Notes: generated by a model not told the origin, from the sequence alone. 55,091 nt of DNA from an uncultured Methanobrevibacter sp. (GCF_900316895.1 NZ_ONER01000012.1:1-55091); one strand, 5' to 3'. Shown: positions 40,546 to 49,140, numbered from the stretch's first letter. A program made the numbers and translations.

Positions 40546-42064
40546 AAACTTCAACTCCCTCTTTTAATTTTTCAAGAATATCATAATCTGAAGTGATATC
40601 TCCAATTATATTAGTTGCCTCGAAACTTTCTGCAGTCGGACCAAATTCCACATTATCTTCAAATCTGATACCGATTAAACCGGCACTTTTTGAAGCCATG
40701 TTTGTAATACCAATTTGACCCCTAATTACCTTATCCACTGGGTTATTTTCAGGAATCAAACCCTTAGCTAATTTTTTATCCCCTTCAAAGATGACAATGT
40801 GCATTCCAGGCACTGCAAAGTGAACTTTAATTTTACCGATAGGATTTTCTAAAAGTCCAGACAAGAATTTGAAGTACCTTACAGACCTTGGAGCATTATC
40901 AACGAATTTAATAGTGCATAAATCATCTTTGTTAATTGCTTTGGTAATTACTTGACCCTCTTTTAATATATCAATTGTATGTTTTGGAGTCTGTTCGACA
41001 ATGATTGCATCATCATCAACCAAACCATCTATCATGTGTTCGACACCTACAGCAGACAACATTTCTGTAGCTTCTTTTTGAGTTTTATTTAATAACATCA
41101 GCCTTTGTTGCTCTGATTTAACAGTAATGAAATCATTTTCTTTTGCAATGTCAATAATTTCCATACCATTTACAATACGACCAACAGTGGTATGATTTGG
41201 AGTTAAAACTCTGTTTTCACGATAAATATATAATTTTCCTACACCTACACCATTATTTCTAACGGTGATTGTTCCTCTATTTCTCAAGGTAGTATCTTCT
41301 TTAGGCTTAATAATTCCGGCAAGGTCATAAAAACCAATGAATGATTCACTATCATATGAAACTTTAATTCTACCATCTTTAATAATTGAAAAGAGATGTT
41401 CTACACAGATTGGGGAATCTTCATCGATTTCGAATGAAATATAAGTAAATAGTTCATTGCCCTCTTGTAGAACTGTGCTTAAATCGGATACTGAAGCACT
41501 ATCGGTTGTTGTGCTTCTCTCGATGATAGGTTCAATGCCTGTTACCCTATCATCATCTGTCAGATTATCCAATGTTTTTTTACCTCCGATGATACGGGCA
41601 AAAATACCCTTATTATACGGCGGCACACTATAGACATTTGTAGTGTTTTCTTTAAGCATTATTAAATGAGTAGACTCATTACTAAAACTAGATAAACTTA
41701 AAACAACATCCCCTTCAAAATATTTATATTCATCTGAAGTTGGTTCCAGATCAGTTACGATAGGGCCGATAGCCACTTCAGTTGGAGTGGACCATCGAAT
41801 ATCAAGGTCAACAAACTCCTCGTACTGATTTTTCCAAACATCAACGAGAGGTTTTGCCTCCTCTGACTCGTCTAACTGAATTATTATTGAACCCTTGTTT
41901 GTTTTAATTTTATACTTGCTAATATTCTTTTCAAGTTCCTTTTTACCTTTTATTAAGCAAATAATACTTCCTGGAGTATAAGGAGCATTTGTTTCAGCAA
42001 TCACATCTTGTATTGTTGAAGCATCTGCCACTTCCACTTCTTCTCCATTAATTTTAATTAACAT
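40517..42064 (-). CDS. mmp3: Methanogenesis marker protein 3 (peptidyl-prolyl isomerase-like)
   Basis: A 515-residue protein. The N-terminus MLIKINGEEVEVADASTIQD looks like a beta-grasp (ubiquitin/ThiS-like) domain, followed by two cyclophilin-like regions (VLSLSSFSNESTHLIMLKEN; VGKLYIYRENRVLTPNHTTV) and a C-terminal part (IGITNMASKSAGLIGIRFED). This matches marker protein 3. From memory it is part of the ATP-driven MCR activation complex. It is first of the mmp3-6-5-15-17 run and has its promoter in the 125-bp gap to the divergent nuclease gene. Confidence 0.85.
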   Translation of the reverse strand: MLIKINGEEVEVADASTIQDVIAETNAPYTPGSIICLIKGKKELEKNISKYKIKTNKGSIIIQLDESEEAKPLVDVWKNQYEEFVDLDIRWSTPTEVAIGPIVTDLEPTSDEYKYFEGDVVLSLSSFSNESTHLIMLKENTTNVYSVPPYNKGIFARIIGGKKTLDNLTDDDRVTGIEPIIERSTTTDSASVSDLSTVLQEGNELFTYISFEIDEDSPICVEHLFSIIKDGRIKVSYDSESFIGFYDLAGIIKPKEDTTLRNRGTITVRNNGVGVGKLYIYRENRVLTPNHTTVGRIVNGMEIIDIAKENDFITVKSEQQRLMLLNKTQKEATEMLSAVGVEHMIDGLVDDDAIIVEQTPKHTIDILKEGQVITKAINKDDLCTIKFVDNAPRSVRYFKFLSGLLENPIGKIKVHFAVPGMHIVIFEGDKKLAKGLIPENNPVDKVIRGQIGITNMASKSAGLIGIRFEDNVEFGPTAESFEATNIIGDITSDYDILEKLKEGVEVYVTESNHES

Positions 42065-42189
42065 ACAATCTCCAATAAGAATTTTTAATATTATATATAT
42101 TTGATGTTTTACTATAAAATAATTATTTATTTAATTGGAAAATTATATTAACACAAAGTTATAACAATTATATTAATGGAGGGAAATTT

Positions 42190-42927
42190 ATGGAAATCAA
42201 TAAAAAACATATCTTTTCTTTGCTGATTATTTTAGTCATTGTCGCAGGGGCAATATCCATTGCCAGCGCATACACCGGAACCGGCTTTTCACACACCGTT
42301 CCAAGTTCAAAGTACTCTGACTTGTCTGCATCAGATATTTTAAATAAATACCCCAATACAGATTGCAAGGTCGAGGAAAGCGGGGTCTGTACACAAGTGG
42401 TTGATGGGGATACTATCTATTTGGACAACGGCAAAAAGGTACGTTTTGTTGGTGTGAACACTCCTGAAAGAGGTGTTACCGGATATATTGCATCTAAAAA
42501 CTTCGTTCAAAAATTATGCTTAAATAAAAAAGTCGGATTGGATGTTGACAATTCCAAACACAACGACAAATATGGCCGTACATTGGCTGTTGTTATTGTT
42601 GATGGAAAAAACGTTAATGAAATGCTTCTAAAAGAGGGTCTCGCAGAGATAATGTACATACCGCCAAGTGAATTCTATCCATATCACTGGGCAAACAGCG
42701 ATACACACACTGCCGATTCGTATAGTACATACAGCAATACCCATTCGGACAAGTTTTCAAGTTCCGGCGATTCGGGAAGTTATATCGGCAACTCAAATTC
42801 AGGAAAATTCCATGAAGCCAGTTGCCAATGGGGTCAAAAAACCGCTGAACACAATATGGTCTATTTCAATAGCAGAAGTGATGCCGTTTCACAGGGATAT
42901 GTACCATGCAAGGCATGCAACCCTTAA
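42190..42927 (+). CDS. Secreted thermonuclease (SNase-like) with C-terminal Ada-type metal-binding motif
   Basis: A 245-residue secreted protein. A signal peptide (residues 8-29, FSLLIILVIVAGAISIASA) precedes a staphylococcal nuclease-like domain: VVDGDTIYLDNGKKVRFVGV near 72-91, NTPERG, KYGRTLAVVIVDG and LKEGLAEIMY, with the catalytic Asp, Arg and Glu. A Ser/Gly-rich linker leads to KFHEASCQWG...GYVPCKACNP, a zinc-binding motif like that of Ada or competence nucleases. It would degrade extracellular DNA or RNA. GGAGGG precedes the ATG. Confidence 0.85.
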   Translation: MEINKKHIFSLLIILVIVAGAISIASAYTGTGFSHTVPSSKYSDLSASDILNKYPNTDCKVEESGVCTQVVDGDTIYLDNGKKVRFVGVNTPERGVTGYIASKNFVQKLCLNKKVGLDVDNSKHNDKYGRTLAVVIVDGKNVNEMLLKEGLAEIMYIPPSEFYPYHWANSDTHTADSYSTYSNTHSDKFSSSGDSGSYIGNSNSGKFHEASCQWGQKTAEHNMVYFNSRSDAVSQGYVPCKACNP

Positions 42928-42932
42928 TTATA

Positions 42933-43718
42933 CTATTTTAAGAATTCAATTTCCCTTTCCAATCTTTTTAAATCATCATCATTATTTTCAGCAATGTTTG
43001 AATACACCAATCCCAGGGAATAATTACCTATGCTTTCGACAAATGGGATTACAATACCAATATAGATTAAAAATCCAACATATGGAATAGACAGCACAAC
43101 TGATGTGACAACTGAAATGACACCAATAAGAATTATCATAAGTATCACCCATTTAATGATATTGAATATTCCAATGTTTCGGATATCGCTGATAACCTTA
43201 TTAATCTTTAAAGCTTCAGACAAACTATTAAAGTAAGCCAATCTAGCTTTAGCGAAAAACAGGAGAAATTCGAACAGCAAATATGTGAATACAATAAGCA
43301 AAATCATCAAACCAAGAGTTGCTATAAATGTATGAATCTGAAAGTTGCGAATCAAATCAATGCTTGTAGGACCCAATATCCGGAAAACAGCAAAAAACAT
43401 GACCGCAGGAACAATCATATAAACCATTCTTAAGCACAATACCCTAACTGAATCATAGATATTATTCACCAAATTAAAGGAAGGCATAATGGAAGATTCA
43501 ACTGAACCTATTCTAACAATTGACAATAAATATCCCGGCACAATAAGAATAAAAGCAAAAAATCCAATCACTCCAAAAAACACCACATAATTATTATCCA
43601 TAGCCATACCAATTGGGACAATAGCCATCAAAATGAATAATATAAAAAGAATCGGCAATTTAGCAATATTTCTAAAAGGATACTTAAAAGAGTTTGAAAT
43701 GATCTTTCCTACATCCAT
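42933..43718 (-). CDS. DUF4013 membrane protein
   Basis: A 261-residue protein with five or six hydrophobic segments (LPILFILFILMAIVPIGM near 20-37, YVVFFGVIGFFAFILIV, MVYMIVPAVMFFAVFRIL, LGLMILLIVFTYLLFE, IIKWVILMIILIGVISV). Opening IISNSFKYPFRNI and the conserved YSLGLVYSNIAE near the end are typical of DUF4013, common in Methanobacteria. Function unknown. It follows mmp2 by 9 bp, in the nob1-DUF2117-mmp2 operon. Confidence 0.8.
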   Translation of the reverse strand: MDVGKIISNSFKYPFRNIAKLPILFILFILMAIVPIGMAMDNNYVVFFGVIGFFAFILIVPGYLLSIVRIGSVESSIMPSFNLVNNIYDSVRVLCLRMVYMIVPAVMFFAVFRILGPTSIDLIRNFQIHTFIATLGLMILLIVFTYLLFEFLLFFAKARLAYFNSLSEALKINKVISDIRNIGIFNIIKWVILMIILIGVISVVTSVVLSIPYVGFLIYIGIVIPFVESIGNYSLGLVYSNIAENNDDDLKRLEREIEFLK

Positions 43719-43727
43719 GATTTCACC

Positions 43728-44702
43728 TCATCTAAAAATAAAAACCGGATTTTTTTCCTGATTGAAGACTTCTGCCTGCTGGTCTTCATAATTCAAATAA
43801 AGACAATTTGAATCGGTGACCTCGCCAACAACTTCCGCTTCAATTGAGAATCTTGACAGATACTCTTTAATGTATTCACAGTATTCCTGTGAAGCAGTAA
43901 ATACAAAACCGGAACCAGGATATGACCTAAGCCAGTCAACCCATTCCACACTTTCGTTTCTTGGAATGTCTTCCAAATTAACTACAGCACCTTTTCTGGA
44001 AGTTTCTAAAAGCATTTCCAGGGTTCCTAAAATTCCAGGATTGGAAATGTCCTTTCCGGATTTGACATAATCATTTTCAGCCAGATATTGTATTGCAGTG
44101 ATTTGGTCACGAACCAGCTGGGCATCCTTATCATATGTTGTATCCCAGTTCAGACTGAACATTTCATGAGGCTTGCCGTCAAGATCTATTGCGACAATTA
44201 TCTTATCTCCGACTTCCGCCCCGAAACTTGTTATGATTTTATCCTTTTGTGCGATTCCTACAATTGCAACACCCAAAGAATCAACATCACCGTCGGGATG
44301 CAGGTGGCCCCCTACCATTGGAACGCCAAACTTCAAGCATCCGTCTTTTATTCCCTTCAATAAATCTTCATAGATATCATCATTGCTTATTGACATTATG
44401 TTAACCATTGCCAATGGCTTTCCTCCCATTGCTGCAATATCGTTTACATTTACAAGCACTGAACAGTATCCTGCCCAGTAAGGGTTTACATTCATGATGT
44501 CGCCCCATATTCCATCTGCAGCAATAAGCATTACCTGATTGTTCCCAATATCAATAGCTGAAGCGTCATCCCCGATATCTATTACAACATTTCCCGAAAC
44601 ATTATATGATTCCTTCAGGAGAGATATTACATTATCTATTGAACCTTTACGGGTGACTCCTTTAAATTCTTGAATTTCTCGTACAAGATTATCAAAATCC
44701 AA
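43728..44702 (-). CDS. mmp2: Methanogenesis marker protein 2 (AIR synthase/SelD-like)
   Basis: A 324-residue protein of the PurM/SelD/ThiL superfamily: VVIDIGDDASAIDIG near 38-52 (metal-phosphate site), VNVNDIAAMGGKPLAMVN, GGHLHPDGD and SYPGSGFVFTA. It fits methanogenesis marker protein 2. Relatives use ATP to activate an oxygen or selenium/sulfur atom, so an ATP-dependent step in cofactor or MCR maturation is plausible; reaction unknown. No selenocysteine enzyme is here. It lies 15 bp after the DUF2117 gene. Confidence 0.82.
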   Translation of the reverse strand: MDFDNLVREIQEFKGVTRKGSIDNVISLLKESYNVSGNVVIDIGDDASAIDIGNNQVMLIAADGIWGDIMNVNPYWAGYCSVLVNVNDIAAMGGKPLAMVNIMSISNDDIYEDLLKGIKDGCLKFGVPMVGGHLHPDGDVDSLGVAIVGIAQKDKIITSFGAEVGDKIIVAIDLDGKPHEMFSLNWDTTYDKDAQLVRDQITAIQYLAENDYVKSGKDISNPGILGTLEMLLETSRKGAVVNLEDIPRNESVEWVDWLRSYPGSGFVFTASQEYCEYIKEYLSRFSIEAEVVGEVTDSNCLYLNYEDQQAEVFNQEKNPVFIFR

Positions 44703-44717
44703 TTTTACACTTCCAGT

Positions 44718-45833
44718 TTAGTTAATATAATTAATTTTATATTTACAATTAATATTTTTTATAATTTCTTCAATTTTTACCTTAACGTCATCAATATCAG
44801 TGAAATCATATGATTCCTGTTTGCCGCCAAAAATTTCCTTTTTAATATTATGTCCAATGATATCATCAAAACCACTTTCGACTTCAAAGATTATAGAATC
44901 CTTGACCTTGAATCCATCTTCCACAACCTTGTCCAAATCTCCATCAGTTATTCCAATTACAGGTATATCAAATCTATATAAAATGTCAGAAGATATCAAT
45001 GTTGTATCGTCACCGACAGTTATGACCAGACTGGAATTTCTAAACTTATATACATCTTCACCAGCATGATCAAGAAAAGTGACAATGAAATCATCAGGCT
45101 TTTTGTTGGAAATGACCCTCGGAGTGACTTTTGCATGCCTTAAAAGACCTGTCTTTATGATTGCGCTTTCAAGGTCAACTTCACCAAGCTTTTCCAATCC
45201 ATGGCTTTTAAGCTCCCCTCCTACAATATCAACAATGTGATTGTCCTTTGCAATCAATGTCAGCTTATCGGAGTTGGTTTTACCGATGACCACACTGTTA
45301 ACCATGATGTTTTCACCGGGACTTACGCCATGAACGATTCTTTGATTGATTCCGGCATCATCCTGCCTGATGTGATTATCATAAACCTCTTCGGGAGTTA
45401 CAATATCCAAATTTAATTTTTGAGACAGTTCCTGAACAAGTTCAAGGTCGTTATTCCAGGCAATTACGCTACCGTCCCGTTCGCCAGGACGCTCAATTTG
45501 AATTAAAGGAATATCATTTTTAGGAATTTTATTAATGAAATGATTATAAACCTTATAACCGAAAACCTGACCGGTTACATCTGATTTTCCATAATTAAGT
45601 AAAAATATCACATCAACTTGCTCATCATAAAATAACTTTAAAGAATCGCTAGGAACCAGCTTGCGTGAAATGTCAATGACTTCTTCCAGATTAGCATCAA
45701 TCACCGCAGTTCGACCCATTGTTCCGCCCAGTCTGGCAGACACCTCTCCATAAGTCCTGAGCAATTCGATTAAATCTAAAGCATAACCTGAATCAATAAT
45801 ATTCGGACCATGAACCACAACACCAATTCTCAT
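44718..45833 (-). CDS. DUF2117 protein
   Basis: A 371-residue protein, MRIGVVVHGPNIIDSGYALD onward, with VDVIFLLNYGKSDVTGQVFG, QIERPGERDGSVIAWNNDLE and VTVGDDTTLISSDILYRFDI. It matches my memory of DUF2117, a family largely of methanogens. The opening resembles a nucleotide-binding fold. It overlaps nob1 by 4 bp and precedes mmp2, so it is probably linked to methanogenesis or ribosome biogenesis genes. Function unknown. Confidence 0.75.
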   Translation of the reverse strand: MRIGVVVHGPNIIDSGYALDLIELLRTYGEVSARLGGTMGRTAVIDANLEEVIDISRKLVPSDSLKLFYDEQVDVIFLLNYGKSDVTGQVFGYKVYNHFINKIPKNDIPLIQIERPGERDGSVIAWNNDLELVQELSQKLNLDIVTPEEVYDNHIRQDDAGINQRIVHGVSPGENIMVNSVVIGKTNSDKLTLIAKDNHIVDIVGGELKSHGLEKLGEVDLESAIIKTGLLRHAKVTPRVISNKKPDDFIVTFLDHAGEDVYKFRNSSLVITVGDDTTLISSDILYRFDIPVIGITDGDLDKVVEDGFKVKDSIIFEVESGFDDIIGHNIKKEIFGGKQESYDFTDIDDVKVKIEEIIKNINCKYKINYIN

Positions 45834-46336
45834 CTGTTCACCTTAATTCTTTTTTTAAAAATTCGAGACCCGCATATTTCACAGTCATCAAATGGATAAT
45901 CATCATCGTATTCCTTTTTGCAGCCTTCACATATTTTTTTCCAATTGTATATCCCCTTGATTCCATCGGTAATTACTCCAGAATAAGGAATATCCATGAT
46001 TTTTAAAGTATTCTGAATTGTATAATCATCACTGATTACCTTAACATTATGGCCTTTTTCACGCAACATGTAGGCAAGCGAAATTAACTTTTTGTCGGGA
46101 GTGGATAACCTTAAAATATCACCTGACACAGATATAATATCATTGACACTGGATATGTATTGATAAGGTACATCTTGTATACATAGTTTGCCTTCCTCAA
46201 GCGCCATGTCAAATGCTAGTTTAGACTTAAAGTCTTTAATTTCTTGGGTAATTTCTGGAACTGTAAAATTATTATTGGAAATAATTTTAAATCCGTTAAT
46301 AAAAGCTGATGCATCCAATACATAAGTAATTTCCAT
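45830..46336 (-). CDS. nob1: Ribosome biogenesis endonuclease Nob1 (PIN domain plus zinc ribbon)
   Basis: A 168-residue protein. PIN domain: TYVLDASAFING (Asp ligand near residue 8), TPDKKLISLAYML and KVISDDYTIQNTL. C-terminal zinc ribbon: CEGCKKEYDD followed by CEICGSR. Nob1 cuts the 3' end of the small-subunit rRNA precursor. It overlaps the following DUF2117 gene by 4 bp. It is the first gene of the operon running to DUF4013. Confidence 0.88.
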   Translation of the reverse strand: MEITYVLDASAFINGFKIISNNNFTVPEITQEIKDFKSKLAFDMALEEGKLCIQDVPYQYISSVNDIISVSGDILRLSTPDKKLISLAYMLREKGHNVKVISDDYTIQNTLKIMDIPYSGVITDGIKGIYNWKKICEGCKKEYDDDYPFDDCEICGSRIFKKRIKVNR

Positions 46337-46407
46337 GTGGTTATATTTGGATTTATAAATTAATAAAACTTAGCCATCTAAAAATATGCCCTTAAAGTTC
46401 GGATTCC

Positions 46408-46583
46408 GAATAAGTTCTGAATGGATTTGGAATGAATTTGGAACAAATTTGGAATAAGTTGTGAATAAAATTGGAACAAACTCCGAAGAAATACCGAAGA
46501 AATTTGGAATAACTTCCGAAAAAGATTGGAAAATCATTATAATAAAGTTTGAAGAAATTTGGAACATATTTTGAAAAAGTTAT
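46408..46583. repeat. Tandem array of sixteen 11-bp degenerate repeats
   Basis: From 46408 the sequence divides into 16 consecutive 11-base units without a register slip: GAATAAGTTCT, GAATGGATTTG, GAATGAATTTG, GAACAAATTTG, GAATAAGTTGT, GAATAAAATTG, and so on, to 46583. Consensus is GAANAAATTTG; 15 of 16 begin GAA. A weaker unit (GTTCGGATTCC, 46397-46407) may precede it. The unit is one helical turn, so the A/T-rich tracts are phased. It sits between nob1 and the palindrome in front of the regulator genes. Not CRISPR: there are no spacers. A role as curved DNA, an archaeal histone-positioning site or a ladder of protein sites is inference. Confidence 0.8.
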
Positions 46584-46614
46584 TTAAATTCCAATAATTA
46601 AATTAAGATTAAAG

Positions 46615-46637
46615 AGAAATTTCAAGAGGAAATTTCT
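46615..46637. promoter_or_regulatory. Perfect 9-bp inverted repeat, candidate operator
   Basis: AGAAATTTC, spacer AAGAG, GAAATTTCT: 9-bp arms and 5-bp spacer, ending 23 bases before ATG 46661. Its place near the transcription start suggests autoregulation by the HTH protein encoded just downstream. Confidence 0.6.
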
Positions 46638-46660
46638 AAAAACTGTTGGAGAATCAAAAT

Positions 46661-47452
46661 ATGGATATCAAAAACAACATTAACAATGATATTAAATTTC
46701 TTGCAAAATCCGAAATTAGATTAAAAATTCTAAGTGAATTAGATAAACATCCGGACAATGTCCGTGGACTTGTCAAAAAGACAAGCATAGCCTATAGTTC
46801 AGTATCAAGCAACATCGGAAAATTAGAAAATCATAACTACATCACAAAAATCGAGAACAAATACCACATCAATCCAATGACACAAGTCTACTTTAAAACA
46901 TTAATGGACTTTAAAAATAGCGTCGAATTGGTGAATACCTATGATGCATTTTGGAACAAACATAATTTGAATCAGCTAAGCATCACATCAGTTAAAAGAA
47001 TCACTGATTTAAAAAACTCAGAACTGATTGAAACAACACCGATTGACATCTATAAAACCCACAACACTATCAAGAATCAGATAATGGATTCAAAAAATGT
47101 TAGGGCAATATTTCCATATCTTCATCCGGAATATCCTAACCTGATTGAAGGCGTTTTGAAAAATGACGGAAGTGTAGAATTAATTGTACCTAAAAGCATA
47201 TTCAAAGAACTGCTCTTTCGTGTCAATAATGATGTGAGAAGAAAAGCCATTAGGGATAAAAAACTGAGGGTTTACAGCTTTGAAAAAGATTTGAATTTAT
47301 ATTTAACGATATGTGATGAAAACATGAGTTTAGGACTATTTAAAAATGACGGCAGTTTTGATCAAAACAGGGTTCTGGTTTCCAATGACAAACAATCCTA
47401 TAACTGGGCTGAAGAGTTATTTAATCATGTCAAAAAGCAGGTGAAAAAATGA
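46661..47452 (+). CDS. Winged-helix transcriptional regulator with FilR1-like (DUF1724) sensor domain
   Basis: From ATG 46661 (GGAG 9 bases upstream; TTG at 46646 is in frame) the protein has 263 residues. Residues ~15-70 form an HTH: IKFLAKSEIRLKILSELDKH, then VKKTSIAYSSVSSNIGKLEN and ITKIENKYHINPM. The rest matches the FilR1/DUF1724 middle domain: AFWNKHNLNQLSITSVKRIT, VRAIFPYLHPEYPNLIEGVL and LYLTICDENMSLGLFKNDGS. FilR regulators control methanogenesis genes in response to signals in filamentous methanogens. It overlaps the next paralogue by 4 bp. Confidence 0.75.
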   Translation: MDIKNNINNDIKFLAKSEIRLKILSELDKHPDNVRGLVKKTSIAYSSVSSNIGKLENHNYITKIENKYHINPMTQVYFKTLMDFKNSVELVNTYDAFWNKHNLNQLSITSVKRITDLKNSELIETTPIDIYKTHNTIKNQIMDSKNVRAIFPYLHPEYPNLIEGVLKNDGSVELIVPKSIFKELLFRVNNDVRRKAIRDKKLRVYSFEKDLNLYLTICDENMSLGLFKNDGSFDQNRVLVSNDKQSYNWAEELFNHVKKQVKK

Positions 47453-48240
47453 GCACAGTAGAAACAAAAAAAGAATTGATCAAGGAGTTCAGTGGCGTCA
47501 AATACATATTAACCTCCGGTATGAGGTCAAAACTGCTTCTTGCAATATATGATGGTCCTAAAAACTTAGATGAATTAAGGAATGAGTTGAAAAAGCCTTC
47601 CGCAACAATATTGCATGGCCTGAAAGAACTAGAAAACATCAATTTAATCAGAAAAGTTCAAAAGTATTATGAACTGACATCAAATGGTTTTCTATTAACA
47701 ACAAATATGGTGAAGCTCATTGAGAATTGGTATGCCCTCAACAAAAACAAAGTATTCTGGAATAGCCATGACCTGGAGGGAATACCTGATGATGTGCTGA
47801 AGGACGTTTACCTTTTAAAAAATGCGGAATATGTGGCTTCAACAACAAGTGATTTATCAAATGCGTTTAATGCATATATCAGATTGATTTCAAAAGCAAA
47901 AAAATTAAAAATAATCTTTCCAATTTATTCAGAAAACCATTTTAAACATCTAATCAAACTGTTGAATGATAAAAAATTGAAAAAATTGGAAATGGTGGTT
48001 AGTGAAGAAATCTTAAAATCAATTGAAGAAAATAAACTGCTTAAAAAAGAATTGATCAATAATAAAAAAGTGAAAATCAGATGTGTTGAAAGAAAACTGA
48101 AAGTCTTTTTAACTTACAGCGAAGATTTTATGTCACTGACTCTATTCTTTAAGGACGGTCATTATGATGATTCCCAAATTTTAATTGCAAAAGATAAAAA
48201 CGCAATTAAATGGGCAAAAATGCTTGAAAAGCTATATTAA
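47449..48240 (+). CDS. Paralogous winged-helix regulator with FilR1-like (DUF1724) sensor domain
   Basis: A 263-residue paralogue of the preceding gene: YILTSGMRSKLLLAIYDGPK, KPSATILHGLKELENINLI (HTH recognition), VFWNSHDLEGIPDDVLKDVY, KLKIIFPIYSENHFKHLIK and VFLTYSEDFMSLTLFFKDGH. The parallel with gene 46661 is clear over the full length. ATGA overlap with the first gene suggests they are made together and may act as a heteromer (inference). Confidence 0.75.
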   Translation: MSTVETKKELIKEFSGVKYILTSGMRSKLLLAIYDGPKNLDELRNELKKPSATILHGLKELENINLIRKVQKYYELTSNGFLLTTNMVKLIENWYALNKNKVFWNSHDLEGIPDDVLKDVYLLKNAEYVASTTSDLSNAFNAYIRLISKAKKLKIIFPIYSENHFKHLIKLLNDKKLKKLEMVVSEEILKSIEENKLLKKELINNKKVKIRCVERKLKVFLTYSEDFMSLTLFFKDGHYDDSQILIAKDKNAIKWAKMLEKLY

Positions 48241-48259
48241 AAATTATGGAGGACGATCG

Positions 48260-48589
48260 ATGGCAAGTTTACAAAAAACATTAGTGAATTGGAATTTATT
48301 AGGAATACAGGATAAAGAACTATTGAACTTTTTAGTTGGAAGAGAAGGAGGGAAAACAAGTATTTTGATTCTAGATTTAATCCTTCAGAAACCTTACAAC
48401 AAAAACCAGATAGCAAAACAATTAGGACTTGATTACAATACGGTAAACTACCATATAAAAATTATGTGTGCACACAACTACATTACAGCAGAAAGATTTG
48501 AAAAAAGTGTCTTCTATTATCCCACTGAAAAATTTAATAAGGTACATAAAGAATATACTTTATTAAAGGAATACGTTCTAAACAGATAA
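48260..48589 (+). CDS. Small ArsR-like winged-helix protein
   Basis: The start is ATG 48260 with GGAGG seven bases upstream, giving 109 residues (an in-frame upstream start at 48185 lies inside the previous gene). TSILILDLILQKPYNKNQIA, QLGLDYNTVNYHIKIMCAHN and VFYYPTEKFNKVHKEY form a helix-turn-helix with a beta wing. It is 19 bp after the second DUF1724 regulator, so the three may form one regulatory transcript. Confidence 0.75.
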   Translation: MASLQKTLVNWNLLGIQDKELLNFLVGREGGKTSILILDLILQKPYNKNQIAKQLGLDYNTVNYHIKIMCAHNYITAERFEKSVFYYPTEKFNKVHKEYTLLKEYVLNR

Positions 48590-48611
48590 AATCATAAAGT
48601 GGAGAATCTAT

Positions 48612-49118
48612 ATGAAAAGTGAAACTACTGAACAACACAAAAGCATATCATCTAATGACATTACCTGTGGAATAATAACTCTTAGTGATAGTAGAAAATC
48701 TGAAAAATTGGATTTGTCAGGAAAAATAATCTCTGAGGAAATCGAATCCAGATATACCCTGAAAGCTAAAAGTCTAATTCCTGATGAAAAAGAAGAATTG
48801 GTCAATACCATAAATGAAATGATTCAAGAAGGTGTTGATGTAATTTTAACAACTGGAGGTACCGGTTTGGATACCCGTGACATAACTGTTGAAACAGTGG
48901 AATCACTTTTCGAAAAAAAAATTGACGGGTTTGGAGAACTATTCAGATTTAAGTCTTTTGAAGAAATAGGTTCTGGAGCTCTTCTTTCAAGAGCAACAGC
49001 AGGGGTTTACAAAAAGACATTGATATTTTCCATGCCCGGATCTCCAAATGCTGTCAAAACAGCATTAAGTTTAATAATTGATGAACTTCCTCATTTTGTC
49101 CATCATGTGAAAAAATGA
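48612..49118 (+). CDS. moaB: Molybdopterin adenylyltransferase-type protein MoaB
   Basis: A 168-residue MogA/MoaB family protein: ITCGIITLSDSRKSEKLDLS at the start, VILTTGGTGLDTRDITVETV near 76-95 (MPT-binding GGTG), GSGALLSRATAGVYKKTLIF and SMPGSPNAVKTAL. It adenylates molybdopterin in Mo/W cofactor synthesis, needed by formylmethanofuran dehydrogenase and formate dehydrogenase. GTGGAG precedes the ATG. It is convergent with pyrE. Confidence 0.87.
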   Translation: MKSETTEQHKSISSNDITCGIITLSDSRKSEKLDLSGKIISEEIESRYTLKAKSLIPDEKEELVNTINEMIQEGVDVILTTGGTGLDTRDITVETVESLFEKKIDGFGELFRFKSFEEIGSGALLSRATAGVYKKTLIFSMPGSPNAVKTALSLIIDELPHFVHHVKK

Positions 49119-49140
49119 GGAACTAATCCTTCATCATTTT

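Noticed and set aside
43728..44702. Selenophosphate synthetase (SelD)
   Set aside because: The PurM/SelD fold is present but the sequence fits marker protein 2, no in-frame selenocysteine or Cys active site typical of SelD is seen, and there are no other Sec genes.
46370..46567. 65-codon minus-strand ORF across the 11-bp array
   Set aside because: The Phe/Ile/Ser-rich translation is only the repeat read through (11 bp is not a multiple of 3). No RBS.
46408..46583. CRISPR array
   Set aside because: Units are 11 bp and adjacent, without spacers, and there are no cas genes.
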